Source: Polaribacter glomeratus (GTDB lineage: Bacteria > Bacteroidota > Bacteroidia > Flavobacteriales > Flavobacteriaceae). From it: a DNA stretch of 64,000 nt. Below are positions 36,381 through 43,636 of the stretch, one piece after another. The notes under the pieces are model-generated. The model did not search any database. It was not told where the DNA came from and worked only from the letters and a program-made list of their open reading frames with translations. Numbering within the stretch: position 1 is the first letter of the stretch; every line of letters begins with the position of its first letter. The position numbers and the translations under genes were made by a program. The stretch covers positions 654,767-718,766 of the forward strand of contig NZ_MSCM01000002.1 in assembly GCF_002954665.1 (NCBI RefSeq), read 5' to 3'.

Positions 36381-37833
36381 ACACCTATTTTTCGGTTTAC
36401 TTGTACTTGTTATTTTTTCTTGTGAAAATGATGATAGTAAAAGATTTAATGGAGAAAATAATTCATTTGTCCGTTTCTTTTTGTTGGTAGATAGCAACAA
36501 TAATGTGTTAGAATTTCCAGAAAAAAATGGCAACCTTTTAGCAAAAACAACATATCAAAAAGACAATTTAAAAACTTTAAAAATTCCAGTTGCCATAACA
36601 ACAGCCAACATAAAAAACCCAATAAATGTTACTTTTAATACGAGTGTAACAGGTATAGATAATTATAGCATTACACCTATAAATAGTTTGTCTTTTACCA
36701 ATGAAAAAAGAATTGACACCATTTTTATAAAACTAAATGAGCGATGGGATTTAAGTAAAAATCCACAAATAAAACTAGAACTTACAAGTGTTAGTGATGC
36801 TAATATTATACTTGGAACTCCTAATACACAAATACAAAATAAAGAGCTAACCATCGGTTTTAAAGAAACAGCGTTTTCTTATTTATTTAATATTAACAGA
36901 AAAGAAATTAGTGGTAAACTAAATGAAACTTTTAATTTTAGCGTGCTTTTTCCTAACGGATTTATTGCTTCTGATATAGAGAATATTCCTTTGTTTAGCC
37001 AACCTTCAACTTTTAATTATAGTGTGGTTAGAAAACCAATTACGAAAGAAAATGAAGTAGAATTTACACTAACCGTAAATGAAAACATTAATGATGATGT
37101 TTCCTTAAATGCTTTTTTATCGCTTTTAGATATTCCTAATTATAAAAAAGGAACAAACGAGTCTTTACAAATTAATAAGCCAATTAAAATTGATCGAGAC
37201 GGAAATCCGGCAGCTAATTTTTACAATACATCAGATGTTTTTTACAGATTAAGAGGAGAATATTGGAGACCTGATACAGATATACCTGGAAAGTGTGAAT
37301 GGTTTGCAACAAATATTTTTTCAGTTCCTGTTGTTGTTAATAAAACAGCTGCTAATGCAGTTTTTATAAGTGATAATAACACACCAAATAATGAAAATGA
37401 TGATATTTATCACCATCGTTTTAAAATAGGTTTTAAAAGTTCAACTGGGTTAGGTGTAAATGTTTTTGCTATTAGAAGTTTAGTTAATGGTATATCTTCA
37501 AAATCTCCAGGATTAACTTTAATTGAATCTATAGAGTTTTTTCCTACAAACGGAAACAGTACAACCGGTGGTAAAATGGCAGTAATTGCACAGAATTTAA
37601 TTCTAATAAGAACTTCTGATAATAAAAGTTTTTCTGTACCAATTAGCGGAAGTGGAACTTATAAAATACTAGATGCTGCAACTAATTTATGGCGAATGGA
37701 TTTTGAAATTACCTATGATTTTTCTCAAGTAAACGGTACCATTATTACTTTGCCAATGGTTTATAATAATTTACCTGGACAACCAGAACCAGATTTGCCT
37801 AATAGTAACTGTTATGAAATGATTAATTTATAA
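36367..37833 (+). CDS. Surface lipoprotein of the SusCD locus, unknown family
   Basis: 488 residues with a lipoprotein leader ending IFSC, overlapping susD by 14 bases. The N-terminal region (about 30-170) is beta-rich with FLLVDSNNNVLEFPEKNG and resembles the DUF4843/Calx-beta-like domains found in SusCD loci; the rest is beta-rich and unassigned. No catalytic motif is seen. As a surface partner it probably binds the ligand taken up by SusCD (inference). Confidence 0.65.
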   Translation: MKVIKHLFFGLLVLVIFSCENDDSKRFNGENNSFVRFFLLVDSNNNVLEFPEKNGNLLAKTTYQKDNLKTLKIPVAITTANIKNPINVTFNTSVTGIDNYSITPINSLSFTNEKRIDTIFIKLNERWDLSKNPQIKLELTSVSDANIILGTPNTQIQNKELTIGFKETAFSYLFNINRKEISGKLNETFNFSVLFPNGFIASDIENIPLFSQPSTFNYSVVRKPITKENEVEFTLTVNENINDDVSLNAFLSLLDIPNYKKGTNESLQINKPIKIDRDGNPAANFYNTSDVFYRLRGEYWRPDTDIPGKCEWFATNIFSVPVVVNKTAANAVFISDNNTPNNENDDIYHHRFKIGFKSSTGLGVNVFAIRSLVNGISSKSPGLTLIESIEFFPTNGNSTTGGKMAVIAQNLILIRTSDNKSFSVPISGSGTYKILDAATNLWRMDFEITYDFSQVNGTIITLPMVYNNLPGQPEPDLPNSNCYEMINL

Positions 37834-37841
37834 ATAAAATT

Positions 37842-38987
37842 ATGATAAAAAAGTCCTTATTTTTTGTTTGTGCAATATTCCTTTTTTTATCTTATAATAA
37901 AAAGGAAAAAGAAGAATATAAAGATATTTCTCATTTAAGAAAATTATATTCTCAACCAGATGCTAGTAAATGGCCAAAACCACATCTAGATTCTTTAATT
38001 GATAAAGCTACTTTTAAAGATATTGGTGTGCTACCAGAGGTAGAATATCCAATAGATAATCCTTATTCAAATGAAAAAAAACAATTAGGAAAGACATTGT
38101 TTTTTGATCCTAGATTATCAAAAAGCGGGCAAATTGCTTGCGCTTCTTGCCATAACCCAGAATTAGGGTGGACAGATAATTCTACTAGATCTTTTGGTCA
38201 TGATAGGCAAACAGGTAGCAGAAATTCTATGACTATTTTAAATGTATCGCACGCTAAAGAACTTTTTTGGGATGGTAGAGCGTCTAGTTTAGAAGATCAA
38301 GCAAGGTTTCCTATTCCGGATAAGTTAGAAATGAATATGGATTTAGAATATGCTGTTGATAATTTAAAAAATATAGAAGGATATAAACCATTGTTTAAAA
38401 AAGCTTTTGGTGATCAAGAAATTACATTACAAAAAATACAGTATGCCATAGCTACTTTTGAACGAACAGTAAAAAGTCCGTTAACTAAGTTTGATAAATT
38501 TATAACTGGTAAATCAGATAAATTTACAGACCAAGAAGTTTTGGGTCTGCATATTTTTAGAACCAAAGCTAGGTGTATAAATTGCCACAATACAGGGTAT
38601 TTTTCTGATAATCAATTTCATAATGATGGTCAAACACTTTTTGGTACAAAAGATGAAGATTTTGGTAGGTATAATGTTACCGGCAAAAAAGAAGATATTG
38701 GTAAATTTAGAACGCCAACAATAAGAGAAGTTGCCAATACGAAACCTTGGATGCATCATGGTCACTTTCCGTCTTTATTAGATGTTGTTGAATTTTATAA
38801 CTTAGGAAACCCGGCTCCTATCCAAAATAAATATATAGGTATTGGTAGAGATTCTTTACTACCTACAACATCACCTTTACTAAAAAAATTAGAATTAAAT
38901 AAAGAAGAAATAGATGCTGTTTTAGCATTTATAAATACACTAAGTACACCCACTAGAAGAACAATAATACCCACATTACCACAATAA
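37842..38987 (+). CDS. Di-heme cytochrome c peroxidase (MauG/CcpA family)
   Basis: 381 residues with two heme-c motifs, CASCH (100-104) and CINCH (245-249), and the conserved GKTLFFDPRLS, RNSMTILN, LFWDGRA and KFRTPTIREV segments. Such enzymes reduce hydrogen peroxide with cytochrome electrons or oxidise protein or metal substrates in the periplasm. The leader looks like a lipoprotein signal, but the lipobox position holds Tyr18 (FLSYNKKEKEE), so lipidation is lost. It is 8 bases after the lipoprotein gene, tying a redox enzyme to the SusCD locus. Confidence 0.92.
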   Translation: MIKKSLFFVCAIFLFLSYNKKEKEEYKDISHLRKLYSQPDASKWPKPHLDSLIDKATFKDIGVLPEVEYPIDNPYSNEKKQLGKTLFFDPRLSKSGQIACASCHNPELGWTDNSTRSFGHDRQTGSRNSMTILNVSHAKELFWDGRASSLEDQARFPIPDKLEMNMDLEYAVDNLKNIEGYKPLFKKAFGDQEITLQKIQYAIATFERTVKSPLTKFDKFITGKSDKFTDQEVLGLHIFRTKARCINCHNTGYFSDNQFHNDGQTLFGTKDEDFGRYNVTGKKEDIGKFRTPTIREVANTKPWMHHGHFPSLLDVVEFYNLGNPAPIQNKYIGIGRDSLLPTTSPLLKKLELNKEEIDAVLAFINTLSTPTRRTIIPTLPQ

Positions 38988-39009
38988 ATATTAACTTAAA
39001 ACAAATATT

Positions 39010-40437
39010 ATGAAACAACAATTACTATTAGCAATTACTTTAATTACATTTTTAACAAGCAACGCACAAGTTGTTAAAGTTAAAGAAATTAACGATTCAG
39101 GATCATTAAGTTCATCACCAGAAAATTTATTTGTATTTAATAACAAAATTTATTTTCAAGCAGATGATTCAAATGGTTCTAACACTCCTGGAGCTGCAGA
39201 TCTTGGAGATGAATTATGGGTTACAGACGGTACAGAAACTGGTACCACATTTGTAAAAGATTTAAGATCAGGATCTGACAATTCTTCACCAAATTTCTTT
39301 TTTGAATTTAATGGTACAATGTATTTTAGTGCAAATACAGGTTCTGGAAATGTTTTATTTTCCTCTGATGGAACTGAAGCAGGAACCAATGCAACTGGTG
39401 GTAGTTTTGTATTTAATCCGATAGAATTAAATGGATTAATTTACTATATAAATACTTTAGATGCCAACGGTTTATATCAATTTGATGGCACAACTCAATC
39501 AAAAGTAGCAAATACTGGTACCGAAGATGTAGAGTTTATAGGAGCTCAATTTACGTCTTTAAATGGTAAAATAATTGGTTATGGAAGAACCACTACAGAT
39601 GATCCAACAATTGGTATTGAATTGTATGAATACGATTTTACAACTAATGCATACACATTAATTAAAGATGTTACTGGAAATGCTGATAATGCTGGAATCA
39701 GCAATTTTGTAACCATAGGTTCTGAAGTTTATTTTGAAGCCTTAGGAAATGTCTGGAAAACAGATGGAACAACAGCAGGAACTATAGCTGTTGCAAATGC
39801 AAGTGCAGTAGGCAGTACAGCTGAATATTTTGTATGGAATGGTAGTTTATATTTTGAAGGTGATACAGGTGAATCAAACGATCAACTTTGGAGATATGAC
39901 CCAACTGCAGATACAGTAACAAATATTAGTAATATTACAGGCAGTACAGCAACTGGTGGTAATAATCATGATCCTTCAAACTATGCTGTTTTGGGTGATT
40001 ATATATATTACAGAGGTGAACCTTCGGATAATACAAACGGTTATGTATTTAGAACAAACGGGACTACTTCAGTGCAATTAGATACTACAATTAAGGATAT
40101 TGACGATATTGTTGTATTAAATGGTAAATTATACTTCGAAGGTGATGATGGTATAACAGGAAATGAATTATACATGTTAGATCCTGCTACATTATCTATA
40201 AATAAGGTTTCTAAGAATACTTTAATGGTGTATCCTAACCCAACATCAAATTATATTAATATCGCTTCTGAATATCTTAATAGTGACTTTAAAATATATT
40301 CTTTATTAGGCCAAGTAGTTAAAAAAGGAAAAATATCTTCTTCTAAAATTACAATTTCAAATTTAAGTAAAGGAAGCTATATTTTAAATATTAATAAAGA
40401 CGGAAAAATAGCAACTAAAAAAATAATTATAGAGTAA
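39010..40437 (+). CDS. T9SS-secreted ELWxxDGT-repeat protein
   Basis: 475 residues. After a signal peptide come ELWxxDGT-type repeats (ELWVTDGTETGT, SSDGTEAGT, VWKTDGTTAGT), which build a beta-propeller-like domain, and a C-terminal type A sorting domain starting VYPNPTSNYINI and ending KKIIIE. It is exported to the surface or medium by the type IX system. It is the last gene of the sigma/SusCD/peroxidase run, 22 bases after the peroxidase, followed by a terminator. Confidence 0.87.
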   Translation: MKQQLLLAITLITFLTSNAQVVKVKEINDSGSLSSSPENLFVFNNKIYFQADDSNGSNTPGAADLGDELWVTDGTETGTTFVKDLRSGSDNSSPNFFFEFNGTMYFSANTGSGNVLFSSDGTEAGTNATGGSFVFNPIELNGLIYYINTLDANGLYQFDGTTQSKVANTGTEDVEFIGAQFTSLNGKIIGYGRTTTDDPTIGIELYEYDFTTNAYTLIKDVTGNADNAGISNFVTIGSEVYFEALGNVWKTDGTTAGTIAVANASAVGSTAEYFVWNGSLYFEGDTGESNDQLWRYDPTADTVTNISNITGSTATGGNNHDPSNYAVLGDYIYYRGEPSDNTNGYVFRTNGTTSVQLDTTIKDIDDIVVLNGKLYFEGDDGITGNELYMLDPATLSINKVSKNTLMVYPNPTSNYINIASEYLNSDFKIYSLLGQVVKKGKISSSKITISNLSKGSYILNINKDGKIATKKIIIE

Positions 40438-40459
40438 ATTACTTTTTAAAACTTCATTT

Positions 40460-40493
40460 AAAAAACCACTTAACATAGTTAAGTGGTTTTTTT
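40460..40493 (+). terminator. Rho-independent terminator of the SusCD locus
   Basis: AAAAAACCACTTAAC and GTTAAGTGGTTTTTTT form a strong stem with a T run. Confidence 0.85.
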
Positions 40494-40568
40494 GTTAAAA
40501 AAATCTTAAAATTTTTGTAACAATTTCTAAAAAAAAACGTCTTTATAGAAATAAGTTATATTTTTAAC

Positions 40569-40742
40569 ATGAAAAATCTACGAAAAATTGTCGCTTTATT
40601 CGCCTTTATATTTCTTGCAGGAATCTTTATTACTGTACTTAGTATAAATACTTCTTTAAATACAGATGATAATTCTAATCAAACCGTAGAAATTCAAAAA
40701 GACACTTTGTATTTTTTAAAAGCAGAAAAGAAAACGGTTTAA
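40569..40742 (+). CDS. Small membrane-anchored protein, 57 aa
   Basis: ATG to TAA, 57 residues: a basic N-terminus (MKNLRKIV), a hydrophobic helix (ALFAFIFLAGIFITVLSI) and a polar tail with an acidic middle and basic end. The layout is that of a single-pass membrane or uncleaved signal protein. It stands alone after a strong terminator. Function unknown; support is the orderly topology and clear start only. Confidence 0.5.
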   Translation: MKNLRKIVALFAFIFLAGIFITVLSINTSLNTDDNSNQTVEIQKDTLYFLKAEKKTV

Positions 40743-40912
40743 CCTAAGTTAAACTACAAAGCATTTAAAAATATTGTTAATATCAAATTTTTTATAAGTG
40801 ATACTCTATTTTAATTTCTTTAAGCAAACTATCCATTTTTAGAGTACAGTTGGTCTTATGTTTATTTAAAATTTAATTTAGTTGATTATAAACTACTATA
40901 ATAACAAATCTT

Positions 40913-41968
40913 CTAATACAGTATAAACTTTTTGCTAAATTGAACGTTTTTATGTTGTAAATGTAAAATATATACGCCTACTGAAAATCTATTTAAATCT
41001 AAAATAGTTTTCTTTTTTATTAAATTTTCTTCTTCTAATACTTCTGATCCGTTTATGTTATAAATTTTAAAACTCACGTTTACTGGTGTTATTATTTTAA
41101 CCTTTTGTTGTTTTAATACTATTAAACGAATGCTTTTTAATATATCTTTAGAAGCTATACTTGCAGTTGAACAACTTTCGCTGTAAGACCCAGAAGCATC
41201 TTTTATCCAACTAGAATTTGTTGAACTATAATTTACATCATCAACTTGAATACAATTTAAATTAAAATTATTTGTTGCATTAAAATTATCCAAAATTGTG
41301 TTATTATCATTTTTTAAATTTAGACTTGTTAATTTATTATTAAAACAATAAAAATTTTGAATAAAATTATTGTCAGTAATATTTATACTTACTAACTTAT
41401 TGCTAGAACAATCTAAATATTGCAACGATGTATTTAAACTAATATCTAAATTAGTTAAACTATTATCGTTGCATAATAAATCTTGCAAAAAAGTATTATT
41501 ACTAAGATCTAAATTTTTTAAATTATTATAACCAGAAGATATATATTTTAAAAAAGTATTATTACTAAGATCAATACTAGTTAATTGATTCCCAAAGAAA
41601 AATAAATCTTTTAAATAAACATTATTAGTAACATCTAAACTTTCTAATTTATTAGTAGAACAAGATAAATATTCTAAATAAATATTTGTATTTACATTTA
41701 TACTTTGTAATTGATTATCATCACAATTTAAACGCATTAAATCAACAAAACCTTCTATACCTGTTAAATCTGTTATTTGAGAATTAGAAACATTTAAATT
41801 AGTTATATTTTCTATATTACTGTTTAGAACCTTACCATCAATAGTAGTATCAATACCAAGATTAATTAATTTTTCTTCAAAATTTATATCAGGAATATTG
41901 GTGTGTTGACCATAAGTAAAAGATATTATAAATATAAAAAAGTAAAAAAGTAAGCTATGATATCTCAT
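40913..41968 (-). CDS. T9SS-secreted leucine-rich-repeat protein
   Basis: 351 residues: signal peptide, about eight LRR units of 21 residues with the pattern LxxLxCxxNxLxxLDLSxN (residues about 45-235), then a linker and a C-terminal sorting domain ending KKFILY. The 63-bp DNA period is visible across about 41290-41760. Such proteins are surface-exposed and bind proteins or glycans. Transcribed alone into a 170-base gap. Confidence 0.85.
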   Translation of the reverse strand: MRYHSLLFYFFIFIISFTYGQHTNIPDINFEEKLINLGIDTTIDGKVLNSNIENITNLNVSNSQITDLTGIEGFVDLMRLNCDDNQLQSINVNTNIYLEYLSCSTNKLESLDVTNNVYLKDLFFFGNQLTSIDLSNNTFLKYISSGYNNLKNLDLSNNTFLQDLLCNDNSLTNLDISLNTSLQYLDCSSNKLVSINITDNNFIQNFYCFNNKLTSLNLKNDNNTILDNFNATNNFNLNCIQVDDVNYSSTNSSWIKDASGSYSESCSTASIASKDILKSIRLIVLKQQKVKIITPVNVSFKIYNINGSEVLEEENLIKKKTILDLNRFSVGVYILHLQHKNVQFSKKFILY

Positions 41969-42128
41969 ATGTATATAAAATTTGTTTTAGTTATTTATAA
42001 TTAGTAGAAAATTAATTATTTTAAAGGTAAGTATTTTAAAATGCCTCTTTGTAAAATCTAGTATATTTAAGACTTTAAAATAAAATGAACAGTGCTTAAC
42101 CAATTTTTAAAAATTACCTTTTCAACAG

Positions 42129-42599
42129 TTATAAACATTCTATATTATAAGTATATTTCTTTTATTAAAATTTTAAAAAACAATGGTGTTTATAATAGTG
42201 TGTGAATAGCTACTATAAAATTTTACTATTTTCCTTTTAGAAACGAGTTATTAAAAACCATCTACATGTTATGAGTTATTTAAAGAGTTTAAAATCAACT
42301 AAAAAATGGAGTTATTAACAAAACTTATAAACAGTAATTAACCATCTTTTTTTAATAATTAACATGCCTTTTAATGTAAATAAAATGTAAATTTTATGTT
42401 GATAAACTTTTATCAAAAACTCATAAAAAAAGTTGTGTATGTTAAACTACTCACTGTATTATAATAATTTTTTAATTCACCAAATTTACTTGTAAAACTT
42501 TACCGATACTTCTTAACAATTTAGTAATATAGCTAAAGAGTTAAAAATTAAAAGGTTATTAAAAATGATGAATTTTTGATTGTTTATAACTGTTGATAA
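42129..42599. other. Candidate replication origin (cluster of DnaA-box-like 9-mers)
   Basis: Seven exact TTATNAACA or complement TGTTNATAA 9-mers at 42129, 42187, 42312, 42325, 42397, 42581 and 42591, plus near matches at 42201, 42409 and 42619. They differ by one base from the E. coli DnaA box TTATNCACA. The region is very AT-rich. In the 1.8 kb decayed region at 9.8 kb I find no exact copy. oriC is one explanation; the two parS-like sites 28-30 kb away fit it. Confidence 0.4.
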
Positions 42600-42612
42600 C
42601 CGTTAGTTTCTG

Positions 42613-42620
42613 TACTTTTG
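42613..42620 (+). promoter_or_regulatory. Bacteroidota -7 promoter box (TACTTTTG) for rpiB
   Basis: Matches TAnnTTTG; a TTG at 42593-42595 lies 17 bases upstream as a possible -33 element. The REP-like element lies in the resulting 5' leader. Confidence 0.5.
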
Positions 42621-42633
42621 TTGATATAACTAA

Positions 42634-42705
42634 GTCATTGCGAATGAAATGAAGCAATCTGTTAATTAACAAAAAAATTACTTCGTTTTTCTTGCTCGTA
42701 AAGAC
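42634..42705 (+). repeat. REP-like imperfect inverted repeat
   Basis: GTCATTGCGAATGAAATGAA at the left pairs imperfectly with the complement of the right arm (ACTTCGTTTTTCTTGCTCG, then TAAAGAC). It resembles the GTCATTGCGAGGAACGAAGC-type palindromes dispersed in flavobacterial genomes, here mutated. Confidence 0.6.
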
Positions 42706-42721
42706 AATTTAAAATTAAATT

Positions 42722-43150
42722 ATGACAATTGCAATTGGTAACGATCACGCAGGTACAGAATACAAATTCGAAATTATAAAACATTTAGAGAATAAAGGGT
42801 ATACAGTTTTAAATTTTGGAACAGATACAAATGATTCTATGGATTATCCTGATGCTATTCATCCAACGGCAGAAGCTGTAGAAATTGGTAAAGCAGAATT
42901 AGGTATTATTATTTGTGGTTCTGGTAATGGCGCACAAATGACCGCAAACAAACATCAAGGTATACGAGCTGCATTGTGTTGGAATAATGAATTGGTTGCC
43001 TTAACAAGACAGCATAACAATGCAAATATATTAGCAATTCCTGCACGTTTTGTTTCTTTACAACAAGCTATTGGTTTTGTAGATATTTTTCTTACTACCA
43101 AATTTGAAGGTGGTCGCCATCAAAATAGAGTTACTAAAATTTCTTGTTAA
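42722..43150 (+). CDS. rpiB: Ribose-5-phosphate isomerase B
   Basis: 142 residues of the RpiB/LacA family; interconverts ribulose-5-phosphate and ribose-5-phosphate in the pentose phosphate pathway. It begins IAIGNDHAGTEYK with the conserved Asp-His, and the active-site CGSGNGAQMTANK is intact. Its 3' end overlaps an upstream-extended frame of the next gene, but from the likely start of that gene (43194) there is a 43-base gap. Confidence 0.94.
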   Translation: MTIAIGNDHAGTEYKFEIIKHLENKGYTVLNFGTDTNDSMDYPDAIHPTAEAVEIGKAELGIIICGSGNGAQMTANKHQGIRAALCWNNELVALTRQHNNANILAIPARFVSLQQAIGFVDIFLTTKFEGGRHQNRVTKISC

Positions 43151-43193
43151 TCTTTCTGTTATTTCTTCAAAAGCAGAAACCTATTTCTTAAAT

Positions 43194-43634
43194 ATGGATT
43201 TTAAAATAAAATTATTTAACGAATTTACAATTCACGAGTTGTATCAAATTATACAATTACGCTCAGAAGTTTTTGTGGTTGAACAAGATTGTGTGTATCA
43301 AGATTTAGATTTTAAAGATCAAAAAGCAGTACATGTTTTTGGTGTAAAAAATGACAAAATAGTTGCTTATACTCGTATTTTTAAACCAGGTGATTATTTT
43401 GAAAACGCAAGTATTGGCAGAGTTGTTGTGCAAGAAAATGAAAGAAAATTTGGTTTTGGTCATGATCTTATGAAAGCTTCTATTGAAGCTGTAAAAACTC
43501 ATTTTAAAGTTGATAAAATAACGATTTCTGCCCAAGTATATTTAAAAAAATTCTACGAATCTCATGGTTTTGAACAAGTTGGAGAAGGGTATTTAGAAGA
43601 CGGAATTCCGCATATTAGAATGAATAAATTTTAA
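43194..43634 (+). CDS. ElaA-type GNAT N-acetyltransferase
   Basis: 146 residues from the ATG at 43194 (MDFKIKLFNEF); a possible start 90 bases earlier would overlap rpiB and adds no conserved sequence. HELYQIIQLRSEVFVVEQ and the acetyl-CoA loop VVVQENERKFGFGHDLM identify the ElaA branch of GNAT acetyltransferases, function poorly known. It ends 2 bases before the convergent TonB-receptor gene. Confidence 0.85.
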   Translation: MDFKIKLFNEFTIHELYQIIQLRSEVFVVEQDCVYQDLDFKDQKAVHVFGVKNDKIVAYTRIFKPGDYFENASIGRVVVQENERKFGFGHDLMKASIEAVKTHFKVDKITISAQVYLKKFYESHGFEQVGEGYLEDGIPHIRMNKF

Positions 43635-43636
43635 TA

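Larger units (their letters stand above)
41969..42721. other. AT-rich intergenic region with box cluster, promoter and REP
   Basis: About 750 bases without a gene, separating divergent LRR and rpiB genes. It contains the TTATNAACA box cluster, a promoter box for rpiB and a REP-like hairpin, each listed separately. Confidence 0.6.

Noticed and set aside
43104..43193. N-terminal extension of the ElaA-type acetyltransferase
   Set aside because: It overlaps rpiB and adds 30 residues with no family similarity; the ATG at 43194 fits the family start.
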